A stretch of DNA of 22,585 nucleotides from Alphaproteobacteria bacterium (GTDB lineage: Bacteria > Pseudomonadota > Alphaproteobacteria > UBA6615). Positions 1 to 8,431 of this stretch are shown here, piece after piece. Location: NCBI GenBank assembly GCA_029243445.1, contig JAQWSA010000046.1:1-22585 (forward strand). Reading direction: 5' to 3'. Both the position numbers and the translations under genes were made by a program. How positions within the stretch are numbered: the stretch's first letter is position 1; each line of letters starts with the position of its first letter. Below the pieces are notes generated by a model. That model ran no database searches and had not been told where the DNA came from. It saw only the letters and a list, made by a program, of their open reading frames with translations.

Positions 1-58
1 TACAAGCTTGGACAAAGTCCATAATGTTTACTCCATAAGTGTGCCCCCCGCTCAACAT
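1..58 (-). CDS. Possible 5' end of an unidentified gene leaving the left edge
   Basis: A minus-strand frame is open from an ATG at 56-58 to the window edge, with an in-frame TAG just upstream. A second in-frame ATG at 20-22 has a GGAG about 8 bases before it and may be the better start, giving MDFVQAC before the edge. Only 7 to 19 residues are visible and I do not recognise them. They do not resemble the usual DnaJ N-terminus (a J domain starting near residue 3), although dnaJ often follows dnaK. The rest of 1-152 shows no recognisable element. This may be chance. Confidence 0.2.
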   Translation of the reverse strand, partial: MLSGGHTYGVNIMDFVQAC

Positions 59-152
59 AAACCTGAGCTAACCTTCGCCCCCCCTAGACAAATGAGTCCG
101 CAGGATAAACAGAAGTGAAGGACCAGCTTAGGATTTGGCAACAACATTGTGA

Positions 153-2084
153 TTAGGCAGATGACTGATCCTTTTTGTCATCTTCATTCTCTACCTCTTC
201 AAAATCAGCATCAACTATTCCATCATCATCTGAGCCCATTGATGCATCTGATTCCCCTGGCCCTGCTTCAGCTGCCGCTTGTTCAGCTTTATAGATTGCC
301 TCACCAAGTTTCATGGACGACATGCTTAATGCTTCAGATTTTTCTGTTATTAATGCAGAATCCTCGCCCTCTAGAGCTTCTTTCAAACCTACAATATCAC
401 CCTCGATACCTGATTTTTCTTCATCAGTAACTTTGTCACCGTGATCAGAAAGACTTTTTTCCACCTGGTTTACAAGGCTTTCGGCGTGATTTCTAGCCTC
501 AACCTCTGCACGCCGCGCCTTATCATCCTCTGCATGTTCTTCAGCTTCTTGCACCATACGATCAATATCATCATCAGAGAGGCCCCCTGATGCTTGAATT
601 CGTATTTGCTGCTCCTTACCCGTTCCTTTATCTGTTGCAGACACATTAACAATTCCATTAGCATCTATATCAAAAGCAACCTCAACTTGTGGCACCCCGC
701 GAGGGGCGGAGGGAATTCCAACTAGATCAAACTGTCCTAGTATTTTATTATCAGCTGCCATCTCACGTTCTCCTTGGAAAACACGGATTGTGACTGCAGA
801 TTGGTTATCCTCAGCTGTAGAAAAAACTTGGCTCTTTTTTGTTGGTATAGTGGTATTACGATCTATTAACCGAGTAAAAACACCTCCTAAGGTCTCAATA
901 CCTAAAGATAGAGGGGTTACATCCAGTAATAAAACATCTTTAACATCGCCCGCCAAAACCCCACCTTGGATTGCAGCGCCAATCGCCACAACTTCATCCG
1001 GATTCACACCTCGATGCGGTTCCCTACCAAAGTGATTTTTAACAATCTCTTGGATTTTTGGCATGCGAGTCATTCCGCCAACAAGAATAACTTCATCAAT
1101 TTCTCCGGCCGATAATCCTGCATCTTTTAATGCTGCCTTGCACGGATCAATCGTTCGCTGAACCAAATTTTCAACAAGTGCCTCGAGTTTTGCACGGGTT
1201 AGTTTAATATTCAGATGCTTTGGACCCGCTTGATCAGCAGTTATAAAAGGCAAGTTAACTTCAGTTTGAGTGGCAGAGCTGAGTTCAATTTTAGCTTTTT
1301 CAGCAGCCTCCTTTAAACGTTGTAAAGCTAATTTATCTTGCCGAAGGTCAATAGACTGTTCTTTTTTAAATTCATCAGCCAAGTATTCAATTATGCGAGC
1401 ATCAAAATCCTCTCCACCCAGGAACGTATCCCCATTTGTTGATTTTACCTCAAAAACACCATCGCCTATTTCTAGAACCGATACATCGAAGGTTCCACCA
1501 CCTAAATCGTATACAGCGATGGTTCCGCCATCTTTCTTATCAAGTCCATATGCTAGCGCCGCTGCAGTAGGTTCGTTTATGATACGCAACACATCAATTC
1601 CGGCTATTTTTCCAGCATCCTTAGTGGCTTGTCTTTGTGAATCATTAAAATAGGCGGGTACAGTCACAACGGCTTGAGGTGTTTCTTCACCGAGAAATGC
1701 CTCCGCAGTTTCCCTCATTTTTTGTAGTATAAAGGCACTAATTTCAGAAGGGCTATAATCCTTGCCTTGAGCTTTAACCCAAGCATCTCCATTTTCACCC
1801 TTAACAATTTCGTAGGGAACTAGGTTTCTATCTTTCTCAGTCACTGGGTCATCGGCTCTTCGACCGATTAATCTCTTAATTGCAAATAAAGTATTTTCTG
1901 GATTAGTAACAGCCTGGCGCTTGGCCGGCTGCCCTACGAGCCGTTCACCATCATCAGAAAATGCAACCATAGACGGCGTAGTACGCGCGCCTTCAGCATT
2001 CTCAATAACTTTATCTTGTCCAGCATCCATGACAGCCACACAAGAATTTGTTGTACCCAGATCAATACCTATAACTTTTGCCAT
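153..2084 (-). CDS. dnaK: Molecular chaperone DnaK (Hsp70)
   Basis: ATP-dependent Hsp70 chaperone of the cytosol that works with DnaJ and the exchange factor GrpE. The 643-residue product has the expected family length. The N-terminal [18 protein letters not shown] holds the phosphate-1 loop (residues 8-14). The signatures [12 protein letters not shown] and [11 protein letters not shown] follow, then the [14 protein letters not shown] linker region, a substrate-binding domain and a helical lid ending in an acidic tail ([13 protein letters not shown]). The frame is open upstream to 2195, but the ATG at 2084 is chosen because MAKV is the canonical start and GAGG lies about 6 bases before it; the upstream 37 residues look like untranslated leader. 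It lies downstream of grpE on the same strand, 280 bases away, with its own candidate heat-shock promoter. No dnaJ is visible in the 152 bases after its stop. Confidence 0.98.
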   Translation of the reverse strand: MAKVIGIDLGTTNSCVAVMDAGQDKVIENAEGARTTPSMVAFSDDGERLVGQPAKRQAVTNPENTLFAIKRLIGRRADDPVTEKDRNLVPYEIVKGENGDAWVKAQGKDYSPSEISAFILQKMRETAEAFLGEETPQAVVTVPAYFNDSQRQATKDAGKIAGIDVLRIINEPTAAALAYGLDKKDGGTIAVYDLGGGTFDVSVLEIGDGVFEVKSTNGDTFLGGEDFDARIIEYLADEFKKEQSIDLRQDKLALQRLKEAAEKAKIELSSATQTEVNLPFITADQAGPKHLNIKLTRAKLEALVENLVQRTIDPCKAALKDAGLSAGEIDEVILVGGMTRMPKIQEIVKNHFGREPHRGVNPDEVVAIGAAIQGGVLAGDVKDVLLLDVTPLSLGIETLGGVFTRLIDRNTTIPTKKSQVFSTAEDNQSAVTIRVFQGEREMAADNKILGQFDLVGIPSAPRGVPQVEVAFDIDANGIVNVSATDKGTGKEQQIRIQASGGLSDDDIDRMVQEAEEHAEDDKARRAEVEARNHAESLVNQVEKSLSDHGDKVTDEEKSGIEGDIVGLKEALEGEDSALITEKSEALSMSSMKLGEAIYKAEQAAAEAGPGESDASMGSDDDGIVDADFEEVENEDDKKDQSSA

Positions 2085-2195
2085 ATTATCCTCGCTATTT
2101 CGGTAGGCAACTAAAGTCCCGACCGACTCCCTTTCTAACCCCCAGCTTGTTGAAAAATACATGGCACAAACAAGCTTGCTTAGTAACTCCGGCAC

Positions 2196-2223
2196 ATATA
2201 GGAAAGCAAGAGAGTTTCTTCAA
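2196..2223 (-). promoter_or_regulatory. Candidate sigma32 (heat-shock) promoter of dnaK
   Basis: On the minus strand TTGAAG (2223-2218) is followed after 15 bases by CCTATAT (2202-2196). This resembles the RpoH pattern of CTTGAA, a 13-17 base spacer and a C-rich -10 ending in TAT-T, although the first C of the -35 is a G here. Transcription would begin near 2190, giving a leader of about 105 bases before the dnaK ATG. The match is by eye and partial. Confidence 0.45.
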
Positions 2224-2277
2224 CCACTAGATTCAATGTTACTAGGTTTTTAATAAATATTTTACTAATACATTTTT

Positions 2278-2312
2278 AAAAAAATATGCCTTTAAAAACA
2301 AAAAAATGCATA
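2278..2312 (-). terminator. Weak candidate terminator after grpE
   Basis: About 50 bases past the grpE stop, the minus strand reads TATGC (2312-2308), an 18-base T-rich loop, then GCATA (2289-2285), followed directly by seven T residues (2284-2278). The stem is short and AT-rich, so termination would be inefficient. It would separate grpE from dnaK, which agrees with the promoter seen before dnaK. Confidence 0.3.
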
Positions 2313-2364
2313 CTTAGCTTATGTTTATAGGTTTTAGTATTAATAACTACAATTTATGCAACTA

Positions 2365-3036
2365 TTAATTTTCCACGTCATTATTATTACCAGTCTTTTC
2401 TTCCGCATCTTTCGCAACCCCAACTCTAGCTGGCCTAAGCAAACGGTCATGCAAACGATAGCCTGGTTGCACTACTTGAGCGACTGTACCATTAGAAAAT
2501 CCACTATCAGGCACTTCATACATTGCCTCATGAAAATTTGGATCAAAAGGCTCTCCAGAGGGATCAATACGCTTAATATTATTTGTATCCATGACCTTAA
2601 CCAACTCTCTCTCGACCGCCTCTACCCCACCAAGCAAAGTCTGCAATAGCCCTTCACCACCACGTTGATCTTCAGGCACAGCCTGTAAAGCACGAGATAG
2701 GTCGTCCGCAACAGTAAGTATAGAACGGGCAAAGTTTGCCACTCCATATTTATGCGCTTCAGCTAAATGTCGTTCACTTCTCTTTCGAACGTTTTCAGCT
2801 TCTGCCATAAAACGTAATAATTTATCTTTTAAATCAGCAATTTCTTTCTCCATTTTAGTAATTTGAGATTCCGTATCCACTGGATCAAGGGTGATTGCTT
2901 CAGATTCTATATTAGTTTTAACTTCATTTTCTTCTTTTTCGGCATCTAAAATTATATTATCAGTGTCATTTTCTGGCATAATATTAGAAGACAACGATTC
3001 TTCAGTTTGTTTATCCTGATTATCTTGGGTGCTCAT
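2365..3036 (-). CDS. grpE: Nucleotide exchange factor GrpE
   Basis: GrpE releases ADP from DnaK and resets the chaperone cycle. The 223-residue product starts with an acidic, low-complexity, probably disordered tail (about residues 1-55). A long coiled-coil helix follows (roughly 56-100, including KMEKEIADLKDKLLRFMAEAE), then the C-terminal beta domain with the family signature FDPNFHEAM, and PGYRLHDRLLRPARVGVAK near the end. The start at 3036 has GAGG about 12 bases upstream, slightly far. It follows hrcA by 48 bases on the same strand, a common alphaproteobacterial pairing that suggests co-transcription. Confidence 0.97.
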   Translation of the reverse strand: MSTQDNQDKQTEESLSSNIMPENDTDNIILDAEKEENEVKTNIESEAITLDPVDTESQITKMEKEIADLKDKLLRFMAEAENVRKRSERHLAEAHKYGVANFARSILTVADDLSRALQAVPEDQRGGEGLLQTLLGGVEAVERELVKVMDTNNIKRIDPSGEPFDPNFHEAMYEVPDSGFSNGTVAQVVQPGYRLHDRLLRPARVGVAKDAEEKTGNNNDVEN

Positions 3037-3056
3037 TTACTTTACTACCTCTAACA

Positions 3057-3080
3057 ATTAAAAGCCCGGCTGTGGGGCCG
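3057..3080 (-). terminator. Possible attenuator hairpin between hrcA and grpE
   Basis: In the 48-base gap the minus strand carries CGGC (3080-3077), a six-base loop and GCCG (3070-3067), followed by GGCTTTTAATTG. The short GC stem before a T-run resembles a weak terminator or an RNA-processing site that could set different hrcA and grpE levels. It has only four base pairs, so chance is possible. Confidence 0.25.
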
Positions 3081-3084
3081 CTCA

Positions 3085-4128
3085 TCAGCCTATCAACCGA
3101 CCAATTACCTTTGCAGTATAATCAACGACCGGTATTACTCTTGCATAATTTAACCTTGTAGGACCTATCACTCCAATAGCCCCGACTATTTGTTCCTTAC
3201 TATTGGTATACGGTGCGACTACCACAGAACAACCGGTAAGGTTAAATAACTCATCTTCTGCTCCTATAAAGATTTGTACCCCTTCGCCACCACGGGTTGC
3301 ATCAAGTAGCCATGACCAAGATTCTTTCGTCTCAAGGGCACCGTATAAAGCACGAACCCTTTCTAGGTCTTCGACTGCCTGTACATCATCGAGCAAACGT
3401 TCTGTCCCGCTAACAATTAGGACTGCACCAGATCCATCCCCGGCACTTGTAGCCATACCAGCTTCGACAAGTCGCTGTGTTAAAATACCAAGCTCTTGTC
3501 TATGAGCTGATAGTTCTGCAGCAATTTGATTCTGTCCCTCTTCTAGAGTCTTGCCAACCATACGCGCTGCAAGAAAATTAGTCGCCTCTACTATTGTTGA
3601 TGCCGGCATACCAACAGGTATATCAATAACCCGGTTTTCAACAGCTCCGTCATCGGTAACTAATATTACTAATGCACGATCTGGGCCCAAAGCAACAAAT
3701 TCAATGTGCTTGAGACGCACGTCTGCCTTTGGTACAACCACCAAACTAGCATAATTACTTAGACCCGATAAAACGCGGCTCGCCTCTTCTAGTGTTTTCT
3801 GAGAATTTCGACCCTGTGCAGCACACTGTGATTCAATAGAAGATCTCTCATGCTCAGTCAAACGTCCAACTTCCAATAAACCATCAACAAAAAATCGAAG
3901 CCCTGCTTCAGTTGGCAATCTCCCTGAGGAGACATGTGGTGAATAAAGCAAGCCTGCGTCTTGTAAATCTGACATAACATTGCGAACAGTAGCGGGAGAT
4001 AATTCAAGTCCTAGTCGCTTAGATAACGTATGCGACCCAACAGCTTCTCCTGTTTCCAAGTAAGCGTCTATAATTTTCCTTAGAATCTCTCGGCTTCTAG
4101 TGTTTAGGTCTGGAATTATACGGCTCAT
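3085..4128 (-). CDS. hrcA: Heat-inducible transcription repressor HrcA
   Basis: HrcA represses chaperone genes by binding CIRCE operators, with GroEL acting as its activity partner. The 347-residue product has an N-terminal winged-helix domain (about 1-75, with LNTRSREILRKIIDAYLETG and SPATVRNVMSDLQDAGLL). The hallmark SGRLPTEAGLRFFVDGLL follows at about 87-104, then a GAF-like dimerisation domain ending in GVIGPTRLNYARVIPVVDYTA. The ATG at 4128 has AGG about 10 bases upstream. It is the first gene of a minus-strand unit with grpE and divergent from rph. No CIRCE repeat (TTAGCACTC, nine bases, GAGTGCTAA) is seen upstream of it or of dnaK, so its targets, such as groESL, probably lie elsewhere. 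Confidence 0.97.
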   Translation of the reverse strand: MSRIIPDLNTRSREILRKIIDAYLETGEAVGSHTLSKRLGLELSPATVRNVMSDLQDAGLLYSPHVSSGRLPTEAGLRFFVDGLLEVGRLTEHERSSIESQCAAQGRNSQKTLEEASRVLSGLSNYASLVVVPKADVRLKHIEFVALGPDRALVILVTDDGAVENRVIDIPVGMPASTIVEATNFLAARMVGKTLEEGQNQIAAELSAHRQELGILTQRLVEAGMATSAGDGSGAVLIVSGTERLLDDVQAVEDLERVRALYGALETKESWSWLLDATRGGEGVQIFIGAEDELFNLTGCSVVVAPYTNSKEQIVGAIGVIGPTRLNYARVIPVVDYTAKVIGRLIG

Positions 4129-4167
4129 TATAAATTGCCTAATTAGCGTATTTAATAATTATTGATT

Positions 4168-4199
4168 ATTATAGTTAACTATTTACTTAAGGTCAGCAA
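4168..4199 (-). promoter_or_regulatory. Candidate hrcA promoter
   Basis: A perfect TATAAT lies on the minus strand at 4173-4168, about 40 bases before the hrcA ATG. The nearest -35-like hexamers are TTGCTG (20-base spacer) or CTGACC (17-base spacer), so the -35 is poor. The 200-base gap 4129-4328 must hold divergent promoters for hrcA and rph. On the plus strand TTTCAT, 17 bases, TAAGAT is a weak candidate for rph. Confidence 0.35.
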
Positions 4200-4328
4200 T
4201 GCCGCTAATCAAGATAAACTTAAAACCAAATATCTTCTCTTGCATCTGCTGGACGCATAACCTGCCAATAGTTAGATTTCATAAAAAGTTATATGGAAAT
4301 AAGATTCAGATAAACATGGGACAGCTCA

Positions 4329-5060
4329 ATGAATAAAAGCTTCAAACGACCTTCTGGCCGTATGCCAGACGAAATGCGAAAAATCATACTTAAAACTAAT
4401 GCTTCTAAATACGCCGAAGGTTCTTGTCTTGCACAATTCGGTAACACTCATGTCCTTTGTGCTGCTACTATAGAAGATAGGGTGCCGCCATGGATGCGTG
4501 GAAGCGGAAGCGGGTGGATTACCGCTGAATATGGCATGCTGCCGCGCTCAACTCATACTCGAACTGCAAGAGAAGCAGCCCGCGGAAAACAATCCGGTCG
4601 GACACAGGAGATCCAAAGGCTTATCGGCAGAAGTTTACGAGCAGCAGTCGATATGCAAGTCCTGGGGGAAAGGCAAATTCGTATAGACTGTGATGTTATA
4701 CAAGCGGATGGTGGTACAAGAACAGCCGCAATTACTGGCTCCTATGTTGCCCTTCATCAAGCCTGTGAAAAACTTTTACTCGCTGGAGAGATAGATGCTT
4801 TTCCTATAAATGATATGGTTGCTGCAGTTTCATGCGGCCTTTATGAAGGAAAGGCCGTATTAGATTTAGACTATGATGAGGACTCCAATGCTCAAGCTGA
4901 TGCTAATTTCGTGTTTACTAGTAAAGGCCGCATCATCGAGGTGCAAGGCACCGCTGAAGATAGACCCTTCACGCGCGCGCAGTTCATCAACTTACTGGGA
5001 TTAGCTGGAGAGGGGACAAAACACCTAACTAATATTCAACGTAATGTTCTTAAAGTTTAA
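4329..5060 (+). CDS. rph: Ribonuclease PH
   Basis: RNase PH is a phosphate-dependent 3'-5' exoribonuclease that trims tRNA 3' ends and other RNAs. The 243-residue product has the usual length and covers the whole family. It starts with the typical [13 protein letters not shown]. Conserved blocks include [69 protein letters not shown], and [16 protein letters not shown] before a C-terminal [11 protein letters not shown]. The ATG at 4329 has only a weak GGGA-like ribosome site. It leads a plus-strand run rph-rdgB-hemW, an order common in Alphaproteobacteria, and is divergent from hrcA. Confidence 0.97.
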   Translation: MNKSFKRPSGRMPDEMRKIILKTNASKYAEGSCLAQFGNTHVLCAATIEDRVPPWMRGSGSGWITAEYGMLPRSTHTRTAREAARGKQSGRTQEIQRLIGRSLRAAVDMQVLGERQIRIDCDVIQADGGTRTAAITGSYVALHQACEKLLLAGEIDAFPINDMVAAVSCGLYEGKAVLDLDYDEDSNAQADANFVFTSKGRIIEVQGTAEDRPFTRAQFINLLGLAGEGTKHLTNIQRNVLKV

Positions 5061-5097
5061 TTAAGCTTTGATTTAAATAAGGTGGGATTAAATTATT

Positions 5098-5712
5098 ATG
5101 AGTCGAAAGTTTATTTATGATGAACTAGTAATAGCTAGCCATAATTTAGGCAAAATAGACGAGATAACAGAGCTTATGGCTCCCCTGGGAATAACTGTTA
5201 AAAACTCTATCGGACTTCAGCTTCCTGAACCCATAGAAGATGGCTTAACCTTTATAGAAAACGCCAAAATAAAAGCAATATCAGCAACTAGTAATAGCGG
5301 TCTTCCAGCGCTCGCTGACGATAGTGGCCTTTCCATTAATGCCCTTTCAGGAGCGCCCGGAATATACTCAGCGAGATGGGCAGAAACAACTAAAGGCCGG
5401 GATTTTACTGTTGCAATGGAACGAATCCATAATGAGTTAACTAGTCATGATGATATGACAGCACAATTTACCTGTGCACTAGCACTTAGCTGGCCAGATG
5501 GTCACATAGAAACTTTCGAAGGTCATCTAAATGGAAAGATTACATGGCCCCCTAGAGGTACAAAAGGATTTGGGTACGATCCTATTTTTCAAAAATTAGG
5601 TGATACGTGTACATTTGGGGAAATTGAGCCAATGGAAAAACAAAACATATCACATAGAGCCATTGCTTTCAGTAAAATGCTTGAAAGCTGTTTTTTACAA
5701 AAAAATGGTTGA
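5098..5712 (+). CDS. rdgB: Non-canonical purine NTP pyrophosphatase (RdgB/HAM1)
   Basis: This enzyme hydrolyses dITP, ITP and XTP to monophosphates and so keeps deaminated purines out of DNA and RNA. The 204-residue product has the family motifs in order: SHNLGKIDEI near the N-terminus, FIENAKIKA, LADDSGLSINAL with the metal-binding acidic residues, GAPGIYSARWA, GFGYDPIF, and a closing KQNISHRAIA. The start at 5098 is preceded by AAGGTGGG about 10 bases upstream. It lies 37 bases after rph, and its last 8 bases overlap the start of hemW, which suggests translational coupling. Confidence 0.96.
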   Translation: MSRKFIYDELVIASHNLGKIDEITELMAPLGITVKNSIGLQLPEPIEDGLTFIENAKIKAISATSNSGLPALADDSGLSINALSGAPGIYSARWAETTKGRDFTVAMERIHNELTSHDDMTAQFTCALALSWPDGHIETFEGHLNGKITWPPRGTKGFGYDPIFQKLGDTCTFGEIEPMEKQNISHRAIAFSKMLESCFLQKNG

Positions 5713-6892
5713 TAAAATAGAAACACCGAAAACGGTGGCAATTTATATACACTGGCCATTCTGTCTTTCACTTTGTCCCTATTGTGATTTTAATAGTCAT
5801 GTTAGGGATAATATTAACTACATTCAGTGGCAAACATCACTAGTCAAAGAACTGAGATACTACGCAAGAATTACGGGTAAAAGGGTCGTAAAAAGTATTT
5901 TCTTTGGTGGCGGCACTCCATCACTCATGCCTCCTAGTATAGTTGAGAAAATTATTAACGAAATAGAAAAACATTTTAACATTAACACAAACACAGAAAT
6001 TACCCTGGAAGCTAATCCCACATCTGCAGAATCAAATAGATTTAAGGAGTTTGCTAGAGCTGGAATAAACCGCGTTAGTCTTGGAGTCCAAGCATTAGAC
6101 GATGATGCATTGAATTTTTTAGGGAGAAATCATACTCTTTTAGAGGCAGAAAAAGCAATAGATATGACAGGTAGCACTTTCGATAGGTACTCTTTCGATC
6201 TAATATATAATCGGCCCAAGCAATCCGTTGAAATGTGGGTGAATGAACTCCAAAAAGCCATAAAAATGGCAAGAAATCATATATCAGTATACCAACTAAC
6301 TATAGAACCAGGAACTCCTTTTTATCTATTATTAGCCCGAGGGGCCCTAAAGCTTCCTAATGAAGGCACTTCAGCTTCACTGTATGAGATAACCCAAGAG
6401 GTTTTATCTAATGCTGGCATGTATGCCTATGAAATTTCTAATCACGCCTCACCAGGTGAAGCCTGCCGACATAATTTAGTTTATTGGCAATATGGAGACT
6501 ATATAGGTATTGGCCCCGGAGCTCATGGGAGAATAACTATAAATGGCAGTATATACGCCACCAGACAACACCGAGCTCCTGAGATCTGGCTTCGCCGCGT
6601 AGAGGAAAACGGCCATGCTACACAAACGCACCAACCCCTAGACACAAATTCTGTAATTAATGAAATGATAATAATGGGCCTTAGGGTCAGTAATGGAATT
6701 GACGCACAGAATTTTTTAAACCGCACTGGCACTAAATTGAATAACATCATAGATTCAGATGCATCTAAACGATTACAAGAAGGAGGCTTTATAATTCACG
6801 ACAGTAGCAAACTACTGGCTACTTTCTCCGGCAGACAGCGATTGGATTCAGTAATATCCAGTTTATTAAATAAACCTAATTCTATTAATTAG
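5705..6892 (+). CDS. hemW: HemW-like radical SAM protein (heme chaperone)
   Basis: HemW was long annotated as an oxygen-independent coproporphyrinogen oxidase. It belongs to the radical SAM family and is now linked to heme trafficking rather than HemN activity. The 395-residue product carries IHWPFCLSLCPYCDFNSH, so cluster cysteines fall at C20, C24 and C27. FFGGGTPSLM, the EANPTS strand and GVQALDDDALNFLGRNH follow, with a C-terminal HemW-type domain. The frame is open back to 5600, but the ATG at 5705 is preferred: it puts the radical SAM core at the usual distance and overlaps the rdgB stop by 8 bases. Its stop overlaps that of the convergent lipoprotein gene by 8 bases. Confidence 0.95.
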   Translation: MVDKIETPKTVAIYIHWPFCLSLCPYCDFNSHVRDNINYIQWQTSLVKELRYYARITGKRVVKSIFFGGGTPSLMPPSIVEKIINEIEKHFNINTNTEITLEANPTSAESNRFKEFARAGINRVSLGVQALDDDALNFLGRNHTLLEAEKAIDMTGSTFDRYSFDLIYNRPKQSVEMWVNELQKAIKMARNHISVYQLTIEPGTPFYLLLARGALKLPNEGTSASLYEITQEVLSNAGMYAYEISNHASPGEACRHNLVYWQYGDYIGIGPGAHGRITINGSIYATRQHRAPEIWLRRVEENGHATQTHQPLDTNSVINEMIIMGLRVSNGIDAQNFLNRTGTKLNNIIDSDASKRLQEGGFIIHDSSKLLATFSGRQRLDSVISSLLNKPNSIN

Positions 6893-8324
6893 TGAGCTTC
6901 TTAAAAGTTACGGGAGCTGAGTCAATTTTTTTCGTACCATCATTTTCAATTTCAAAAATCGCGAGACCTCTCTCGACCAAACCAGAAGAAAGCAATCGAA
7001 AAATTCCATCGACACCCGCGAAACCATTGGGATTAGTTAAAGCCTCGGTAGAAAATGTATCTACTCCAAGTTTATTAGCCATTAAAGCTCTTTGTGCTAA
7101 AAAACCAACCAAAGCAGTTGAATCGTATGCCAAAGACGCTTGTCGAGTAGGTACACGTCCAAAGTTCTTCTTAAACTTATCGATGAAGAATTTTCGTTTC
7201 TTGATTGATGGAGCAACGAACCAGGCCCCAACTAAGCTTGGCTCAGTATTGAGGGATTTCTCTGCCCAATTTGAAGTTCCCAGATATTTAACTTGGGAAG
7301 GATCAATATCATAGAAAGCTAGTAGCGGCGCGATACGTAATACCTGTTTGCCATCAGCTGGTAAAAGCAGGGCATCAAAACCTACCTTACCTAATGTTTC
7401 GTACTTCTCTAACCTCCGAAGAGCTCGTTTAGAAATATCATCTTTACGATCTGCTAACTTACGACGCTGATATAATAGTTCATTACGTCTCCTAGTATAA
7501 TTAGCAAATTTCTTTATTGTTCTTGTTAAGTTTTGAGTTTCTTCAAGATAATAAGCGACCTCTTTTGAAAGGCTATTTTCTTCCTTTATACTCCCCTTTA
7601 ATGCCGCGACCATCCGCTTCCCATATAAATTATCAGGAACCAAAGCTGAGAATTTATTAAAGTTTTGACTTTGGGAATAACTTATAATCCTTCTAACCTG
7701 TTCTTCTGGTGAAAATCCCATAGCAAATACTCCGTCACCAACAATTCTACGATTATTTGAAAACGTTAGCATCGGGATTTTATACTTTCTGGTAACTTCA
7801 GCAGCTGCGAGTGTTGTATTAGAAAATAGAGGACCAAGAATAATTGAAACGCCATCATCAAGAGCTGCTGATGCAGCCTCCTTGGCTTTATTTACCTGTC
7901 CTCCTGTATCGTATAGCCTGAATTCTAAAGTGCTGCTATTCAAATCAAATAGTGCCATTTGGGATGCCGAGAGAAGGTCTTGCCCGAATAATGCTGCATT
8001 TCCTGTCATAGGAACTAGAATTCCAACTATTAATTTACCTAATTTATTAATTTTAATATTAGGCTGCTTTAATAAAGGAGGTTTGTTAGATTCAGTAAGC
8101 TCTGGTACTTTAGCTGGAGTTTGTATTTCTTTACGCTCTATTACTACAGGCGGTTTGGGTATAGGACTGGGAGCAATCAAAAGCTGCTTACTAGTATCGG
8201 GCGTTTTAATTTTTGGTATTTCTTGGTTGTTAGATGATATTTCCGATATATCTGGATTTTCACAACCAAATAGAAACAAGGTTACTAACGAGAGATATAT
8301 AAAATGGAGTGACTTTCGCTCCAT
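6885..8324 (-). CDS. LpoA-like penicillin-binding protein activator lipoprotein
   Basis: Predicted lipoprotein with a type 1 periplasmic-binding fold (about 479 residues). The N-terminus MERKSLHFIYLSLVTLFLFGC is a lipoprotein signal, giving a lipidated Cys21. A proline- and lysine-rich linker follows to about residue 85. The binding domain begins with GKLIVGILVPMTGNAALFGQ and includes IILGPLFSNTTLAAAEV and PDNLYGKRMVAALKG. It matches the family annotated as penicillin-binding protein activator or ABC-type amino-acid receptor; the YraM/LpoA relation is supported by its place beside rsmI, as in the E. coli yraL-yraM neighbourhood. I chose the ATG at 8324 for the compact signal peptide, though no good ribosome site precedes it. 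A GTG at 8354 (GGGGTGGCGAG before it) and a TTG at 8372 are alternatives. A peptidoglycan role is inference. Confidence 0.85.
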   Translation of the reverse strand: MERKSLHFIYLSLVTLFLFGCENPDISEISSNNQEIPKIKTPDTSKQLLIAPSPIPKPPVVIERKEIQTPAKVPELTESNKPPLLKQPNIKINKLGKLIVGILVPMTGNAALFGQDLLSASQMALFDLNSSTLEFRLYDTGGQVNKAKEAASAALDDGVSIILGPLFSNTTLAAAEVTRKYKIPMLTFSNNRRIVGDGVFAMGFSPEEQVRRIISYSQSQNFNKFSALVPDNLYGKRMVAALKGSIKEENSLSKEVAYYLEETQNLTRTIKKFANYTRRRNELLYQRRKLADRKDDISKRALRRLEKYETLGKVGFDALLLPADGKQVLRIAPLLAFYDIDPSQVKYLGTSNWAEKSLNTEPSLVGAWFVAPSIKKRKFFIDKFKKNFGRVPTRQASLAYDSTALVGFLAQRALMANKLGVDTFSTEALTNPNGFAGVDGIFRLLSSGLVERGLAIFEIENDGTKKIDSAPVTFKKLTN

Positions 8325-8431
8325 GTTAGTTAGGAAATTTAGAAACCGTGACACCTCGCCACCCCATTTCAAAAAGTTCGATAAAGGCCCGCCGGTCGAG
8401 TAAGCGGCTCATCAAGCCTAACGAACCAAAA

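Noticed and set aside
141..430. Plus-strand open frame opposite the dnaK C-terminus
   Set aside because: Its composition (Leu/His-rich, low complexity) is the shadow of the acidic DnaK tail; similar antisense frames over dnaK, hrcA, hslV and TauD were dismissed for the same reason.
2085..2195. N-terminal extension of DnaK by 37 residues (start at 2195)
   Set aside because: DnaK starts at [14 protein letters not shown] in the family, a good ribosome site precedes that ATG, and the extension overlaps the candidate promoter start region.
4129..4328. CIRCE operator near hrcA
   Set aside because: I looked for TTAGCACTC with an inverted GAGTGCTAA partner here, before grpE and before dnaK and did not find it.
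5600..5704. Upstream start for hemW
   Set aside because: The extra 35 residues lie wholly inside rdgB in another frame and are unlike HemW proteins; the ATG at 5705 gives the normal N-terminus.
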